This document shows positions 15,033-23,331 of a stretch of DNA of 30,380 nucleotides, piece after piece. Position 1 is the first letter of the stretch. The number at the start of each line of letters is the position of its first letter. The DNA lies in the NCBI GenBank assembly GCA_964650975.1, contig CAZYWA010000017.1, positions 1 to 30,380 on the forward strand. Reading direction: 5' to 3'. The notes below the pieces were generated by a model. It worked only from the letters and a program-made list of their open reading frames with translations, was not told the DNA's origin and did no database searches. The translations under genes were made by a program, and so were the position numbers. The stretch is from CAZYWA01 sp964650975 [NCBI: uncultured bacterium]. Lineage in GTDB: Bacteria > JADJOY01.

Positions 15033-16094
15033 TCACACCTTGTCGCCCAAGCGCCGCAACGCTAGCCCGATCGCCACGGCGGCCGCGGGGCCGACCGAGT
15101 TCAGGTATTCCGCGTCGAACTTCCCCGGGTCGCACTGGATCGCATTGAAAGGATTCGCGATTTCGACGGGCAACCCGAGCTTGTCTTGCATCGCCTGGGT
15201 GAGGCCCCGGGCCCGCGAGCACCCACCGGACAGCACCACCTTGTTGATCCGGTCGTCGCCCGCCGAGGAGCTGAAGAACTGGATCGACCGCTGGATCTCG
15301 CCGATCAGCGCGTCGTTGACGCCCGCGATGATCTTCTCGACATCCCGCTGGTTTACGCCCTCGACATCCTGCCCGACCTTGGCCGCCTCGGCGTCCTGGT
15401 AGCTCAGGTTGAGCTTCTTCTGGATTTCCTCGTTGTACTGGTTGCCGCCGAACGACACGTCACGCGTGAAGTTCGACACCCCGCCCTTGGTGAAGTTGAT
15501 GTTCATCACGCTGGCGCCGATGTCGATCAGGGCGAGCACTTCATCCTGCACGACCGGGTAGTTGATCTCGTACATGTTCTCGATCGCGAAGGCGTCCACG
15601 TCGACCACCACCGGCGACAACCCGGCCTCGCGGATCACGTCCACGTAGTCGTTGATCAGCTCCTTCTTGGCGGCAACCAGCAGCACTTCCATCTGAGTCT
15701 GGTCGCCGGGGACCGGCCCCAGGATCTGGAAGTCGAGGTTGACGTCGCTGATCTCGAACGGGATGTACTGCTCGGCCTCCCACTGGATCGACTCCTCGAG
15801 CTCTTCCTGGCTCATCACCGGCAGGTTGATCTTGCGGATGATGAGCGAGTGGCCCGACACCGAGGTGGCCACGTCGGTCGCCTTGACCTGGTGGGTCTTG
15901 ACCAGGTCCTCGATGGTGTCGATGACGGTGGTGGCGTCGATGAGGGCGCCGTCGACGATCGCCTCCGGCGGCAGGGCGGCCATCCCGAAGCTGACCAGCT
16001 CGAAGCCCCCCTTACCTTCCCGGAGCTCGACCAGCTTGACGGCCGAGGAGCCGATGTCGAGGCCGAAAAGGCTGGATTTTCGCGAGAAGAGCAT
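15033..16094 (-). CDS. pilM: Type IV pilus actin-like ATPase PilM
   Basis: PilM is a cytoplasmic FtsA/actin-like protein that binds the PilN N-terminus and links the alignment complex to the assembly motors. The 353 residues show the phosphate-1 motif FGLDIGSSAVKLVEL near the N-terminus, the substrate-like region QWEAEQYIPFEISDVNLDFQ (residues about 105-125), the second nucleotide loop ALIDIGASVMNINF, the block SFGGNQYNEEIQKKLNLSYQDAE, and the adenosine motif VVLSGGCSRARGL near residue 285. It opens the pilMNOPQ operon. The ATG at 16094 follows GGAGGTGA, close to a perfect ribosome binding site, and a good promoter lies about 60 bp upstream. Confidence 0.97.
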   Translation of the reverse strand: MLFSRKSSLFGLDIGSSAVKLVELREGKGGFELVSFGMAALPPEAIVDGALIDATTVIDTIEDLVKTHQVKATDVATSVSGHSLIIRKINLPVMSQEELEESIQWEAEQYIPFEISDVNLDFQILGPVPGDQTQMEVLLVAAKKELINDYVDVIREAGLSPVVVDVDAFAIENMYEINYPVVQDEVLALIDIGASVMNINFTKGGVSNFTRDVSFGGNQYNEEIQKKLNLSYQDAEAAKVGQDVEGVNQRDVEKIIAGVNDALIGEIQRSIQFFSSSAGDDRINKVVLSGGCSRARGLTQAMQDKLGLPVEIANPFNAIQCDPGKFDAEYLNSVGPAAAVAIGLALRRLGDKV

Positions 16095-16152
16095 CGCTCG
16101 TCACCTCCGTGCGAAGCGCCGCGAGGCGTCGCAAGGACCCGGAACGGTGCGC

Positions 16153-16182
16153 ATTGTAGGAGGCGTGGTTCTTCAAAGTCAA
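16153..16182 (-). promoter_or_regulatory. Sigma70-like promoter of the pilMNOPQ operon
   Basis: The minus strand has TTGACT (16182-16177), an 18-bp spacer and TACAAT (16158-16153), close to the sigma70 consensus. The predicted transcript start near 16146 leaves a leader of about 50 nt before pilM. It sits downstream of the pilY1 terminator hairpin, so pilM does not have to rely on read-through from the tip-pilin operon. Confidence 0.75.
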
Positions 16183-16220
16183 CGACTTTTTTCTGCTTTT
16201 CTGGAAGTGAGCCTCCCGAA

Positions 16221-16258
16221 AGCCGAGAGGCCGGGCTTGACTGCCCCGGCCTCTGGCT
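16221..16258 (-). terminator. Hairpin terminator after pilY1
   Basis: A GC-rich stem (AGAGGCCGGG paired with CCCGGCCTCT, extended by AGCC/GGCT across one bulged G) begins 46 nt after the pilY1 stop. On the minus strand only a short TTT follows, so termination strength is uncertain. Its position between pilY1 and the pilM promoter supports the call. Confidence 0.6.
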
Positions 16259-16304
16259 TCGGAATCAGACGGCTCGGGTGCCTAGGCACTCGAGCCGCGG
16301 CGCG

Positions 16305-19300
16305 TCAGAACGGCTCGCGCCAGTACACGCTGGACATCGTGGCGGGCGGCACCGGCTGGCTACCGCCGGTGATGGCGTGGTAACGGAGGAAGTCCGGCGG
16401 GAAGCCGTCGGGCGGTGCCCCGATGGGCTTGTAGGGTCCATTGCCCACCGCCACCGGGTTGGTGGGGGCGGTGTAGTACTTGCCGCCGCCACTCGAGGTC
16501 GCGCCACCCGCGAGGGTGAAGTTGATGAGACCCCCGGTGTTGTACTGATAGGTCAAGATCGACCCGGTTCCGACGTTGTAGCAAATGTTGGTGAGCGAGG
16601 CCGGATCGACCGGGTGGAAGGTCTCGACGATCACCGCCCCGCCCAGCGTGAACGCCGAGCCGAGCATGCGCTCGCTGCCGAGCGCATTGGGGATTCCCGA
16701 CCCGCCCATGTTCGCGAGGCACTGGTAATACCCACCCGCCTGTGTGGGCGGATGGGTCCCGGACGGCGGAGACTGCGGATCGGTCACCGACGGGAACGTG
16801 TTCACCGCAGCGGTGCGGTTGTCGAGGTCGCCACCGGTGTTGGCCGTGGGAGGATCGCCCACCGAACCCGTCGCCGCGGTTCCGTCCGCGCAGTTGTTCT
16901 CGTCCGAGAAGTCCAGGTACTGCGAGTTTCCGGTGGAGGCATCGTCGACCAGGTTCAGGATCCGGAACTTGGCCTTGGAGTCGATCTCGTCCACCAGCGA
17001 CGTCCCCTCCACCAGGTCGTTGACACCGAAGTGGAGGCTGCCGTCTCCGAAGATCACCAGGAGCGGCGGCGACGTACCGGTAGTCGTTTGATTCTTGGAA
17101 GGCGTGAGCGACGGGCGGCTCACGATCGGGTGATCGGTGTCCACCGTGTTGACGTCGGCGCCCGGGAAGAACACGACCTTGGTCTGGATGTCGTTCGAAG
17201 TCGCGCTCGTGAAGCGAGCACGCCACAGACGCCCGCCCAGGTCGCCCCAGTACATCACGTCCGCACGCTGCCCGCCGTAGGTGGAGTCGTCGTCGGGGGT
17301 GATGTCGCCCCCGACGATGCTGGTGCGGAAGGGCTCGAGATTGAGCGTGGTCGAGCCCGCGCTGCAGGAGGGCGAGCAGTAGGGTGAATCCGAGTGCGCC
17401 TGGCAGAACACCTGGAGCTTGTTGGTCGGATCGGAAATGTTGCCACAGGCGACTGGCGAGCCCGCCGTGCAGTGCTGGTCGGGGACTCCTAGAGGAGCAC
17501 TGGGACGGGCGCAATTCGGCGCATTCGGGTGCGCCGTACAGAAAGCCGACGTGTCGGCCAGACACGTGACCTGATAGGGCACCGGGCCCGCGTTCGGTCC
17601 GGAGGAGATGGCACCGTCACTGACTCTCTCCGGCAGCCCGTTCGTGCTGGTGCTGTCCAGGTCGATCAGCGATCCACTCGCGACGTCGATGCCGAGGACG
17701 TAACCGGCGCCGCGAATGGCGGTGCCCGGTGGCGTCGCGCCCGCCTCGATCGCTCCCGGGCCTGAGAGGACGTACATCACCGGGCCGGCGGTGGCGCTGG
17801 TGCGCGACCGGGTCACGAACGGGATCGACCACGAATGACCGAGGCGGTCTTCCCAGTTGTCGGCCTGGCCGTTGTCCTCGCAAGCCGCGTTGCCCATCCG
17901 TTCCGTCGAAAGGGGAGTCTCGTCGCAGTCGGTCGCCAGGGCCAGAGGGACTCCCTGCGCCGAATGGCCGTCGTCTCGGAACTCCGAGAACTCCCACAGC
18001 AAGGTCGGGAATTTGTACGCGGCCAGGGTGCCATCCGCCTTCTTGTCCTGTATGCCCATCGACTCGGACGGATCGGTCACGTCGAGGGCCATGTACATGT
18101 GACCGCCGTTCCGCGCGCCGATCACCAGCACCGTGCGCCAGCCGAAGAGCGGCCCACCCTCGGTGTTCGGATAGATCTTGGCGTCGAAGATGCGAGCGGT
18201 CAGGTCGAGCCCGTCCTCGTGCACCGGTTTCTCGTGGCCGCCCGTGGCGCCGTAGCTGACGTTCGCGTAGCGCTTGAGGCGCTGCAGGAACTCGTGGGGC
18301 CAGATCGCGAAGATTTCGCCACCCGCCTTGGCACCAGCCGTGTTCACGGTCGTATCGGACGTAACCGAACCGGTGGAGAGCGTTCCGTTGTTCACCTTGA
18401 TCGTGCTGTCGCCATCGACGTTGAAGGCGTGCAGCGCGCCGCCGTTGTCGCCGACGTAGACCACGCGGGGACGACCCTTGACCTTCGCCTGGTATTCCTC
18501 GTAATCGCTGAGGCCGTTCTGGTCCTTGTCCGCGTCGTTCGCCTGCACCGAGAGAGCCGGACCGACGATCACCGGGCTCGAGTTCGCGATGTCGTAGAGC
18601 TCCCAGGGCTTGGGAGTGCCCGAGGGGTCGACCGAGCCATCGCTCAGGAAGGTCCGGGTGCGGTAGCCGAGTGCGGGCTTCACGACGCCGGGAGCCGCGC
18701 CGATCGCCGGGTCGTTGTAGCCCACGGTGTACAGAAGCAGCCCCTTGGCGTTGCCATCGCGATTGGTGAGCCCGTTCGTGGCGTCCACCGCCGAGTCGAG
18801 GAAGAACGGCACGCCGGTGTTGTGAACGTTCTTGAGCAAATTGCGCGGCGTGGCGGTAGCGGTGCACGCCGAACGGGTGGCGAATGGCCCACCCGGAGTC
18901 ACGAGATCCGGGTTGTAGCTCGGCGACGCACCCACGCCGAGCAGGAGCGGCGCCAGCTCGTCCGCGCCATTGATCTTGCCATCGCAGTTGAGATCGAGCG
19001 TCGTGAACGCGCTGCGGGCTTGGCCCGCCGTGGAGACGTCACGTGCCTGCAGCAGCGAGCCTGCCTCCCAGTACGCGAGCGGCTCGCCGGCCTGGGTCAC
19101 TTTGCGGGCGAACAGGTAGCCCTGCCAGGTGGCCGGCCGGAAGCGCGCGTCGACCACGACGTCCTGAATCCCAGTAGTATTGTCGGAGGACACGATGCCC
19201 AGCGCGAAGACACCCGAAGGCACCACGACGTCGCCGCTGAACTTGAGGTCGTTGTAGATGGCGTGCAGCGCGTTTTCGACGTCGCTGAAGCTGCGGGCGC

Positions 19301-21227
19301 GGTAATACGAATTCGTGCCGCCCGCCGCGGCCACCGCCGACACCGCCTGCTTGGTGGGGGTGTCCCAGCCGGCGTCCTCGCCGATGATGTAGGTCTTGGC
19401 CTCGGTGGTGGACGCGCGCATGGCGGCGGCGATCGAGTCGGGGCAGTTCAACTTGGCGCCGCTCGTGGCCGGCAGGGGTTGCCCCGGCGTGCTCGGGTAT
19501 CCAGGCAGCCGTTCGCCGATCGAGTTGGTGCACGTCACGTCGGCGCACGAGTCCGGGCTGTCGGTGATGATCACGAGTGCGTTCGACGTCCCGCAGTTAT
19601 TGGTATCGGTATTGAAGATGCCGGTGCCCGGGACGTTGTTGGGAAGCGTGCTCGAGGCGCCGGGACAGTTACTTCCCGGGGTCGAGCCGCATGCGTCACG
19701 CAGGATTCCCGAGAGCGACATGACACCGCCGGGCGTGCCGTAGAAGAGATCGATGCTGCTCGACAGGCTGGCGTTATCGTTGCCGATCGGGGTCTGGAAG
19801 GTCGTATTGGGGCTCGCGGGCTGCGCGGGGCTGGGTGATCGCGCCAGGCCCATGCAATCGTGCATGCTGACGCTCGGGGTCGCGCTGTTCCGATTGACGT
19901 CCGGCCCCAGTAGCGCGATCGACCGATCGCAGCCAGGATCGCCGGCGATGCTGCAGCCGATGGCGACGCCGCCAGTCGGCTGTACCGACCCGGGCCCATA
20001 GAAGCTCCCGACCCGGAAATCGACCTTGAGCCGGCTGTTGGTGTAATTGCCGGAGCTGTCGAACGGTGGGTACAAACCAGGGCTCAACTGGTAGGTCTTG
20101 TAGAGTGCGATCGAAGCCACGCCCTTGACGTTGTTGAAGTAAAAGTCGTCATAGGTATCCCCGTTGGCGTCGTCGGCGGTCGAGTCGCCCAGGTCGTCGA
20201 ACCCGCAGTTGAAAGGCCCGCCGTCGGTCATCGCCCTGAACCGACCGAGGCCGATGAAGCCTTCCACCGCGCACATCGTCGCGCGCATCTTGCTGTTGCG
20301 CCAGCGACTCGTGCCGCCGGCGCCCGGACTTGCCTGACGGATCGGAAAGTTGAAGTTGAAATTGGCGATGGGATCCAGCAAGGGGAAATCGCCATCGAGG
20401 AAGTGGAACGGGACACCTCCCGAGCCTGCGCTCGGCTGGTAATTGAATCGATTGTTGAGCGTATAGAGCTGGCTCGAGTCCCACGGGTACACCGATCGAT
20501 CGTGTACCCCGTCGCCGGTGCCGGGGGGCGTCAACAAGTTGCAGAGGGCGCCGGTCCTGGAGCAGATGTCTCCCGCACCCGACGGACCTCCGGACTTGTC
20601 GGGGCCGTTGTAGTCGGTCCCCTCGTCGTAGGTGGTGCCGCCGTACTCGAACACCGAGCTCCCTGACGTCGTCGTGCCTTCCGAGCAACCTGCGTTGTAG
20701 CAAGTACCACCGGTCGAGGTGGTGAAGTTGATGTCCGGAAAGATCCGCGCCATGTACGCCTGATACTGGTCTCCGGCGGTCCCCGTGGCGTTCGCGAACA
20801 GGTTGACGTTCTTGAGGGTCTCGAGGAGCGGACCGGAGCCGCCGCTCGCAGAGGTCAGCGAGCCATCTCGGCAAAAGAGCCGGAAGTGGGCGGGATTGAG
20901 CAGCAACGGCGAGGCGCCGAAGCTCGACGACGTCGCGCCGCCGGCGCAGGCCGGGGCAATCCCGGTCGGGATGGTCTCGTTGAAGTCCGCCGGGAGGAAA
21001 TCCGATTTCCCGGTGCTGATGTTCTCCATCATGGTCCCGCTGTGCCCGACCACGATCGCGATGTTGGGCTTCGCGGTGGTACTGGGGTTGCCCACGGAAG
21101 GCGGATCCTGCGCCTGGAGGTTGGGGATGAATTGCTCGGCGTGCGACGAAACGACCATCGCCGCCAGAGCCATCGCGACCGCCGATGCGACCACGCCGAG
21201 CCCGCGAGTAGCGCCGTGCTGATTCAT
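16305..21227 (-). CDS. pilY1: Type IV pilus tip-associated protein PilY1
   Basis: PilY1 sits at the pilus tip, primes assembly with the minor pilins and mediates adhesion and surface sensing. This one is large (1640 residues). It has a signal peptide (cleavage probably after SSHA, residue 30) and an N-terminal VWA-like domain from about residue 54 to 640 with large insertions. The VWA metal site reads GHSGT (61-65) instead of DxSxS. The C-terminal half is a PilY1 beta-propeller (VGDNGGALHAFNVDGD around 925-940, later DVMYWGDLGGRLWRARF). Calcium-loop-like segments occur at 745-756 (DLNCDGKINGAD) and 900-911 (DKDQNGLSDYEE). Two FCxAHxxxPxC motifs lie at 1229-1239 and 1274-1284. The ATG at 21227 has GGAGGTGCACG upstream. 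It is the last gene of the tip-pilin operon, 77 nt after the pilX-like gene. Confidence 0.93.
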   Translation of the reverse strand: MNQHGATRGLGVVASAVAMALAAMVVSSHAEQFIPNLQAQDPPSVGNPSTTAKPNIAIVVGHSGTMMENISTGKSDFLPADFNETIPTGIAPACAGGATSSSFGASPLLLNPAHFRLFCRDGSLTSASGGSGPLLETLKNVNLFANATGTAGDQYQAYMARIFPDINFTTSTGGTCYNAGCSEGTTTSGSSVFEYGGTTYDEGTDYNGPDKSGGPSGAGDICSRTGALCNLLTPPGTGDGVHDRSVYPWDSSQLYTLNNRFNYQPSAGSGGVPFHFLDGDFPLLDPIANFNFNFPIRQASPGAGGTSRWRNSKMRATMCAVEGFIGLGRFRAMTDGGPFNCGFDDLGDSTADDANGDTYDDFYFNNVKGVASIALYKTYQLSPGLYPPFDSSGNYTNSRLKVDFRVGSFYGPGSVQPTGGVAIGCSIAGDPGCDRSIALLGPDVNRNSATPSVSMHDCMGLARSPSPAQPASPNTTFQTPIGNDNASLSSSIDLFYGTPGGVMSLSGILRDACGSTPGSNCPGASSTLPNNVPGTGIFNTDTNNCGTSNALVIITDSPDSCADVTCTNSIGERLPGYPSTPGQPLPATSGAKLNCPDSIAAAMRASTTEAKTYIIGEDAGWDTPTKQAVSAVAAAGGTNSYYRARSFSDVENALHAIYNDLKFSGDVVVPSGVFALGIVSSDNTTGIQDVVVDARFRPATWQGYLFARKVTQAGEPLAYWEAGSLLQARDVSTAGQARSAFTTLDLNCDGKINGADELAPLLLGVGASPSYNPDLVTPGGPFATRSACTATATPRNLLKNVHNTGVPFFLDSAVDATNGLTNRDGNAKGLLLYTVGYNDPAIGAAPGVVKPALGYRTRTFLSDGSVDPSGTPKPWELYDIANSSPVIVGPALSVQANDADKDQNGLSDYEEYQAKVKGRPRVVYVGDNGGALHAFNVDGDSTIKVNNGTLSTGSVTSDTTVNTAGAKAGGEIFAIWPHEFLQRLKRYANVSYGATGGHEKPVHEDGLDLTARIFDAKIYPNTEGGPLFGWRTVLVIGARNGGHMYMALDVTDPSESMGIQDKKADGTLAAYKFPTLLWEFSEFRDDGHSAQGVPLALATDCDETPLSTERMGNAACEDNGQADNWEDRLGHSWSIPFVTRSRTSATAGPVMYVLSGPGAIEAGATPPGTAIRGAGYVLGIDVASGSLIDLDSTSTNGLPERVSDGAISSGPNAGPVPYQVTCLADTSAFCTAHPNAPNCARPSAPLGVPDQHCTAGSPVACGNISDPTNKLQVFCQAHSDSPYCSPSCSAGSTTLNLEPFRTSIVGGDITPDDDSTYGGQRADVMYWGDLGGRLWRARFTSATSNDIQTKVVFFPGADVNTVDTDHPIVSRPSLTPSKNQTTTGTSPPLLVIFGDGSLHFGVNDLVEGTSLVDEIDSKAKFRILNLVDDASTGNSQYLDFSDENNCADGTAATGSVGDPPTANTGGDLDNRTAAVNTFPSVTDPQSPPSGTHPPTQAGGYYQCLANMGGSGIPNALGSERMLGSAFTLGGAVIVETFHPVDPASLTNICYNVGTGSILTYQYNTGGLINFTLAGGATSSGGGKYYTAPTNPVAVGNGPYKPIGAPPDGFPPDFLRYHAITGGSQPVPPATMSSVYWREPF

Positions 21228-21304
21228 CGTGCACCTCCATCCCCGGATCGATGTCCGCCGGGGGACCCGAGCACACCCGGTGCCGCACGTCATGCGAGCG
21301 CCGC

Positions 21305-21946
21305 TCATGTTCCCGCCTTCGGGTCGTAGGAAATCGCCTGGTAATCGTTCTCCGAACCGCCGATCATCCGCTCGGAATACTGAATCCGGGACTCGAGGTT
21401 CGAGGTCGTCCCGCAGCCCTTCGCGTAGGAGTGCGTCAGGAACTCGTGCGACTGGGTCGTGCCGAGGTTCTCACCGGCGATCGCCTTGTTCTTCGACTCC
21501 CGGTGCAACCAGCGGATCTCGTAGAACACCTGGAAAAGGCCGCCCGTGAGCGATGCCGCCTGGACCGTCAGGTCCGGGGTCGTGAAGTTGGTGCACAGCG
21601 CCGTCGCGTCGGTCGCCTGCTGGGGAGTGTTCAACCCGCAATTCTTGATGTTCCAGAACGAGAGCGGATTGGTGACGTAGACGTTGTTGGTGGTGTTGAA
21701 GCGCGACTTGCGCTGCTGCGACGTGAGGTTCTGCAGGTAGAGCCGCGCGTCCTGCACCCCCACGTCCGCCGTATTGAGCAGTTTGTTGTAGCAATTCTCG
21801 TTGCCGGTGATCTTCAGGTCCGAGATCGAGGCCGTCACGGCGCCGATTCCGATGATGGTCGTGGTCGCGAGGATCAGGAGCACCAGCACCAGTGCGATTC
21901 CCCGATCCCGCCCTCGCCCCCCTGCCCGTCCTTCGATGCGTTCCAT
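21305..21946 (-). CDS. pilX: PilX-like minor pilin/pilus assembly protein
   Basis: A 213-residue protein with a short basic leader MERIEGRAGGRGRDRG and then IALVLVLLILATTTIIGIGAVTASISDLKITGN, the typical N-terminal helix of PilX (PilX_N family). As in many PilX-type proteins the glutamate at mature position 5 is absent (Leu instead). The rest is a globular domain with three further cysteines plus NENCYN near the helix end. PilX helps form the priming complex under PilY1, and the gene is directly upstream of pilY1. The ATG at 21946 is preceded by AAAGGCAAGGG. A GTG at 22018 right after the pilW stop would add 24 residues and is less likely. Confidence 0.85.
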   Translation of the reverse strand: MERIEGRAGGRGRDRGIALVLVLLILATTTIIGIGAVTASISDLKITGNENCYNKLLNTADVGVQDARLYLQNLTSQQRKSRFNTTNNVYVTNPLSFWNIKNCGLNTPQQATDATALCTNFTTPDLTVQAASLTGGLFQVFYEIRWLHRESKNKAIAGENLGTTQSHEFLTHSYAKGCGTTSNLESRIQYSERMIGGSENDYQAISYDPKAGT

Positions 21947-22018
21947 CCCTTGCCTTTCGCGGGCTTTGGCTGCGCCCAATTCGCGACCGCTCCACCCCCC
22001 GGCGGCGATCACCTTCAC

Positions 22019-23263
22019 TCACTTCAGTCGATTCCGGACGACTGCACTCGAGGCTAGATGCTTGCCGCGGAAATTCACGGCCGCGCCACCGGTCACCGTT
22101 CCCAGGCTCGCCCGGTCCTGCGAGGCGCCGCTCAGGTGCACGTCCACGCGGACGATGTTGGCCAGAATTTCCTTGTTGAGCGGGAACGCACCGAGGCTCG
22201 CGTTGGGCACCGCGGTCAGGGCCGCGTACTCCGCCGCGCTGAACTTGCAGTCGAAGTCCGTGTCTCCCCAGAGGACGTCTTCGTCGGAGGACAACGTCCC
22301 GTCGCAATTGTTGTTGATCTCGCCGTCGGGGGCGTTCCCCGGACCGGTGATGTCGATCCAGTAGGAGAAGGCCGGCCAGATGTTCCCGACCTCGTCGACG
22401 AGCTCGGCGGAGTCGGAGCTGTTGTCGCTCTTGCAAGGTCCGCGCAGGCCCGACGCGACCTTCGCCACCGACGTCGAGTTGTCGACCGAGAGCGCGCTGC
22501 TCCGGTTGAGCGACACCAGGCGGTAGAGGTTGTAGAGCGGGTTGTCGAGAGTGCCGGGCAGCGCCCGGTTGCTGGCCGAGAGCGTCGGATCGAGGTCGGC
22601 ACCGTTGATCTTCGACGCGCTGCAGTCGGTGCTCACCAGCGCCTCCGATCCCGAGGTGATCGAGAAGCCCGGAGAGGCGTCGCCCGCCGTCGTGGCATTG
22701 GCCGGGCGGTCGAAGGTCCAGGTGATCAGCTCGGCGTGGCTCGGCGAGTTCGCGGGGTCGGCCGGCACCGTGGTGCCGTAGAAGCTCACGCCGTTCGGCG
22801 AGTCTCCCATCGGATTGGTCGTCTTGAGACCGCAGGTCGAAGGCGGCGGATCGGCGATCACCGACGGAGCGAGCGAGGTCGGATAGCCCCAGCACTGGTC
22901 TTCGGCGACCCGCGCCCCCGTCGCACCGCAAAGGCAGCTCTGATTGACGTCCGCATAGAAGATGAGCTGAAACGGCGCCGCCTGGACGACCGCGGGCTGC
23001 CCGCCGACGGTCCGCAGCCCGGCGAGGCGTACCTCGCGGGTGACCGACTCGACCGCCACCCGCAGGTTCTGGCCGATGTCCGACGCCTGCTCGGCCGACA
23101 CGTACGAGTTGCGCTGCGACCCCATCGCCTCGAACACCGTGATCATCAGGATGCCGGTCAAGAGCAGCGCAATGAGCAGCTCGGCGAGCGTGAAGCCCGC
23201 GGCGCCGCCCGCTTTCCGCGCGCGCTCCCGCGCCCGGCACGATTCCCCCCGACCAGCCATCAT
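22019..23263 (-). CDS. pilW: PilW-like minor pilin, second copy, with two EF-hand-like loops
   Basis: A 414-residue type IV prepilin-like protein. A 23-residue leader ends in AAG, and the mature N-terminus FTLAELLIALLLTGILMITVF has Glu5. The region SDIGQNLRVAVESVTREVRLAGL is typical of PilW. The C-terminal part carries two loops that fit calcium-binding EF-hand spacing: NNNCDGTLSSDE (317-328) and DTDFDCKFSAAE (334-345), each with one Cys. It should join the pilus-tip priming complex. The start is the first of two adjacent ATGs at 23263, after AAAGGGAG. It lies 68 nt after the other pilW copy; the PilX-like start is 72 nt beyond its stop. The two PilW proteins differ greatly in the middle, so the duplication is old. 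Confidence 0.88.
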   Translation of the reverse strand: MMAGRGESCRARERARKAGGAAGFTLAELLIALLLTGILMITVFEAMGSQRNSYVSAEQASDIGQNLRVAVESVTREVRLAGLRTVGGQPAVVQAAPFQLIFYADVNQSCLCGATGARVAEDQCWGYPTSLAPSVIADPPPSTCGLKTTNPMGDSPNGVSFYGTTVPADPANSPSHAELITWTFDRPANATTAGDASPGFSITSGSEALVSTDCSASKINGADLDPTLSASNRALPGTLDNPLYNLYRLVSLNRSSALSVDNSTSVAKVASGLRGPCKSDNSSDSAELVDEVGNIWPAFSYWIDITGPGNAPDGEINNNCDGTLSSDEDVLWGDTDFDCKFSAAEYAALTAVPNASLGAFPLNKEILANIVRVDVHLSGASQDRASLGTVTGGAAVNFRGKHLASSAVVRNRLK

Positions 23264-23331
23264 CGTCGACTCCCTTTCGGTCACGTCGTTGCCGCGCGGG
23301 CCGCGCTCGAGCGCGGCCAGGCAGCGGACTT

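Noticed and set aside
15186-17387. Long plus-strand reading frame opposite pilM and pilY1
   Set aside because: It spans the 3' end of pilY1, a terminator, a promoter and pilM on the other strand, and has a His/Val/Asp/Arg-biased composition typical of antisense frames.
16305-17600. Possible frameshift or domain break in the C-terminal part of pilY1
   Set aside because: The frame is continuous, with propeller motifs both before and after the Cys-rich segment; it looks like an in-frame insertion.
17835-19838. Plus-strand reading frame opposite pilY1
   Set aside because: It lies wholly inside pilY1, which has clear domain motifs; the opposite frame has none. The same applies to 28278-30338 opposite pilS.
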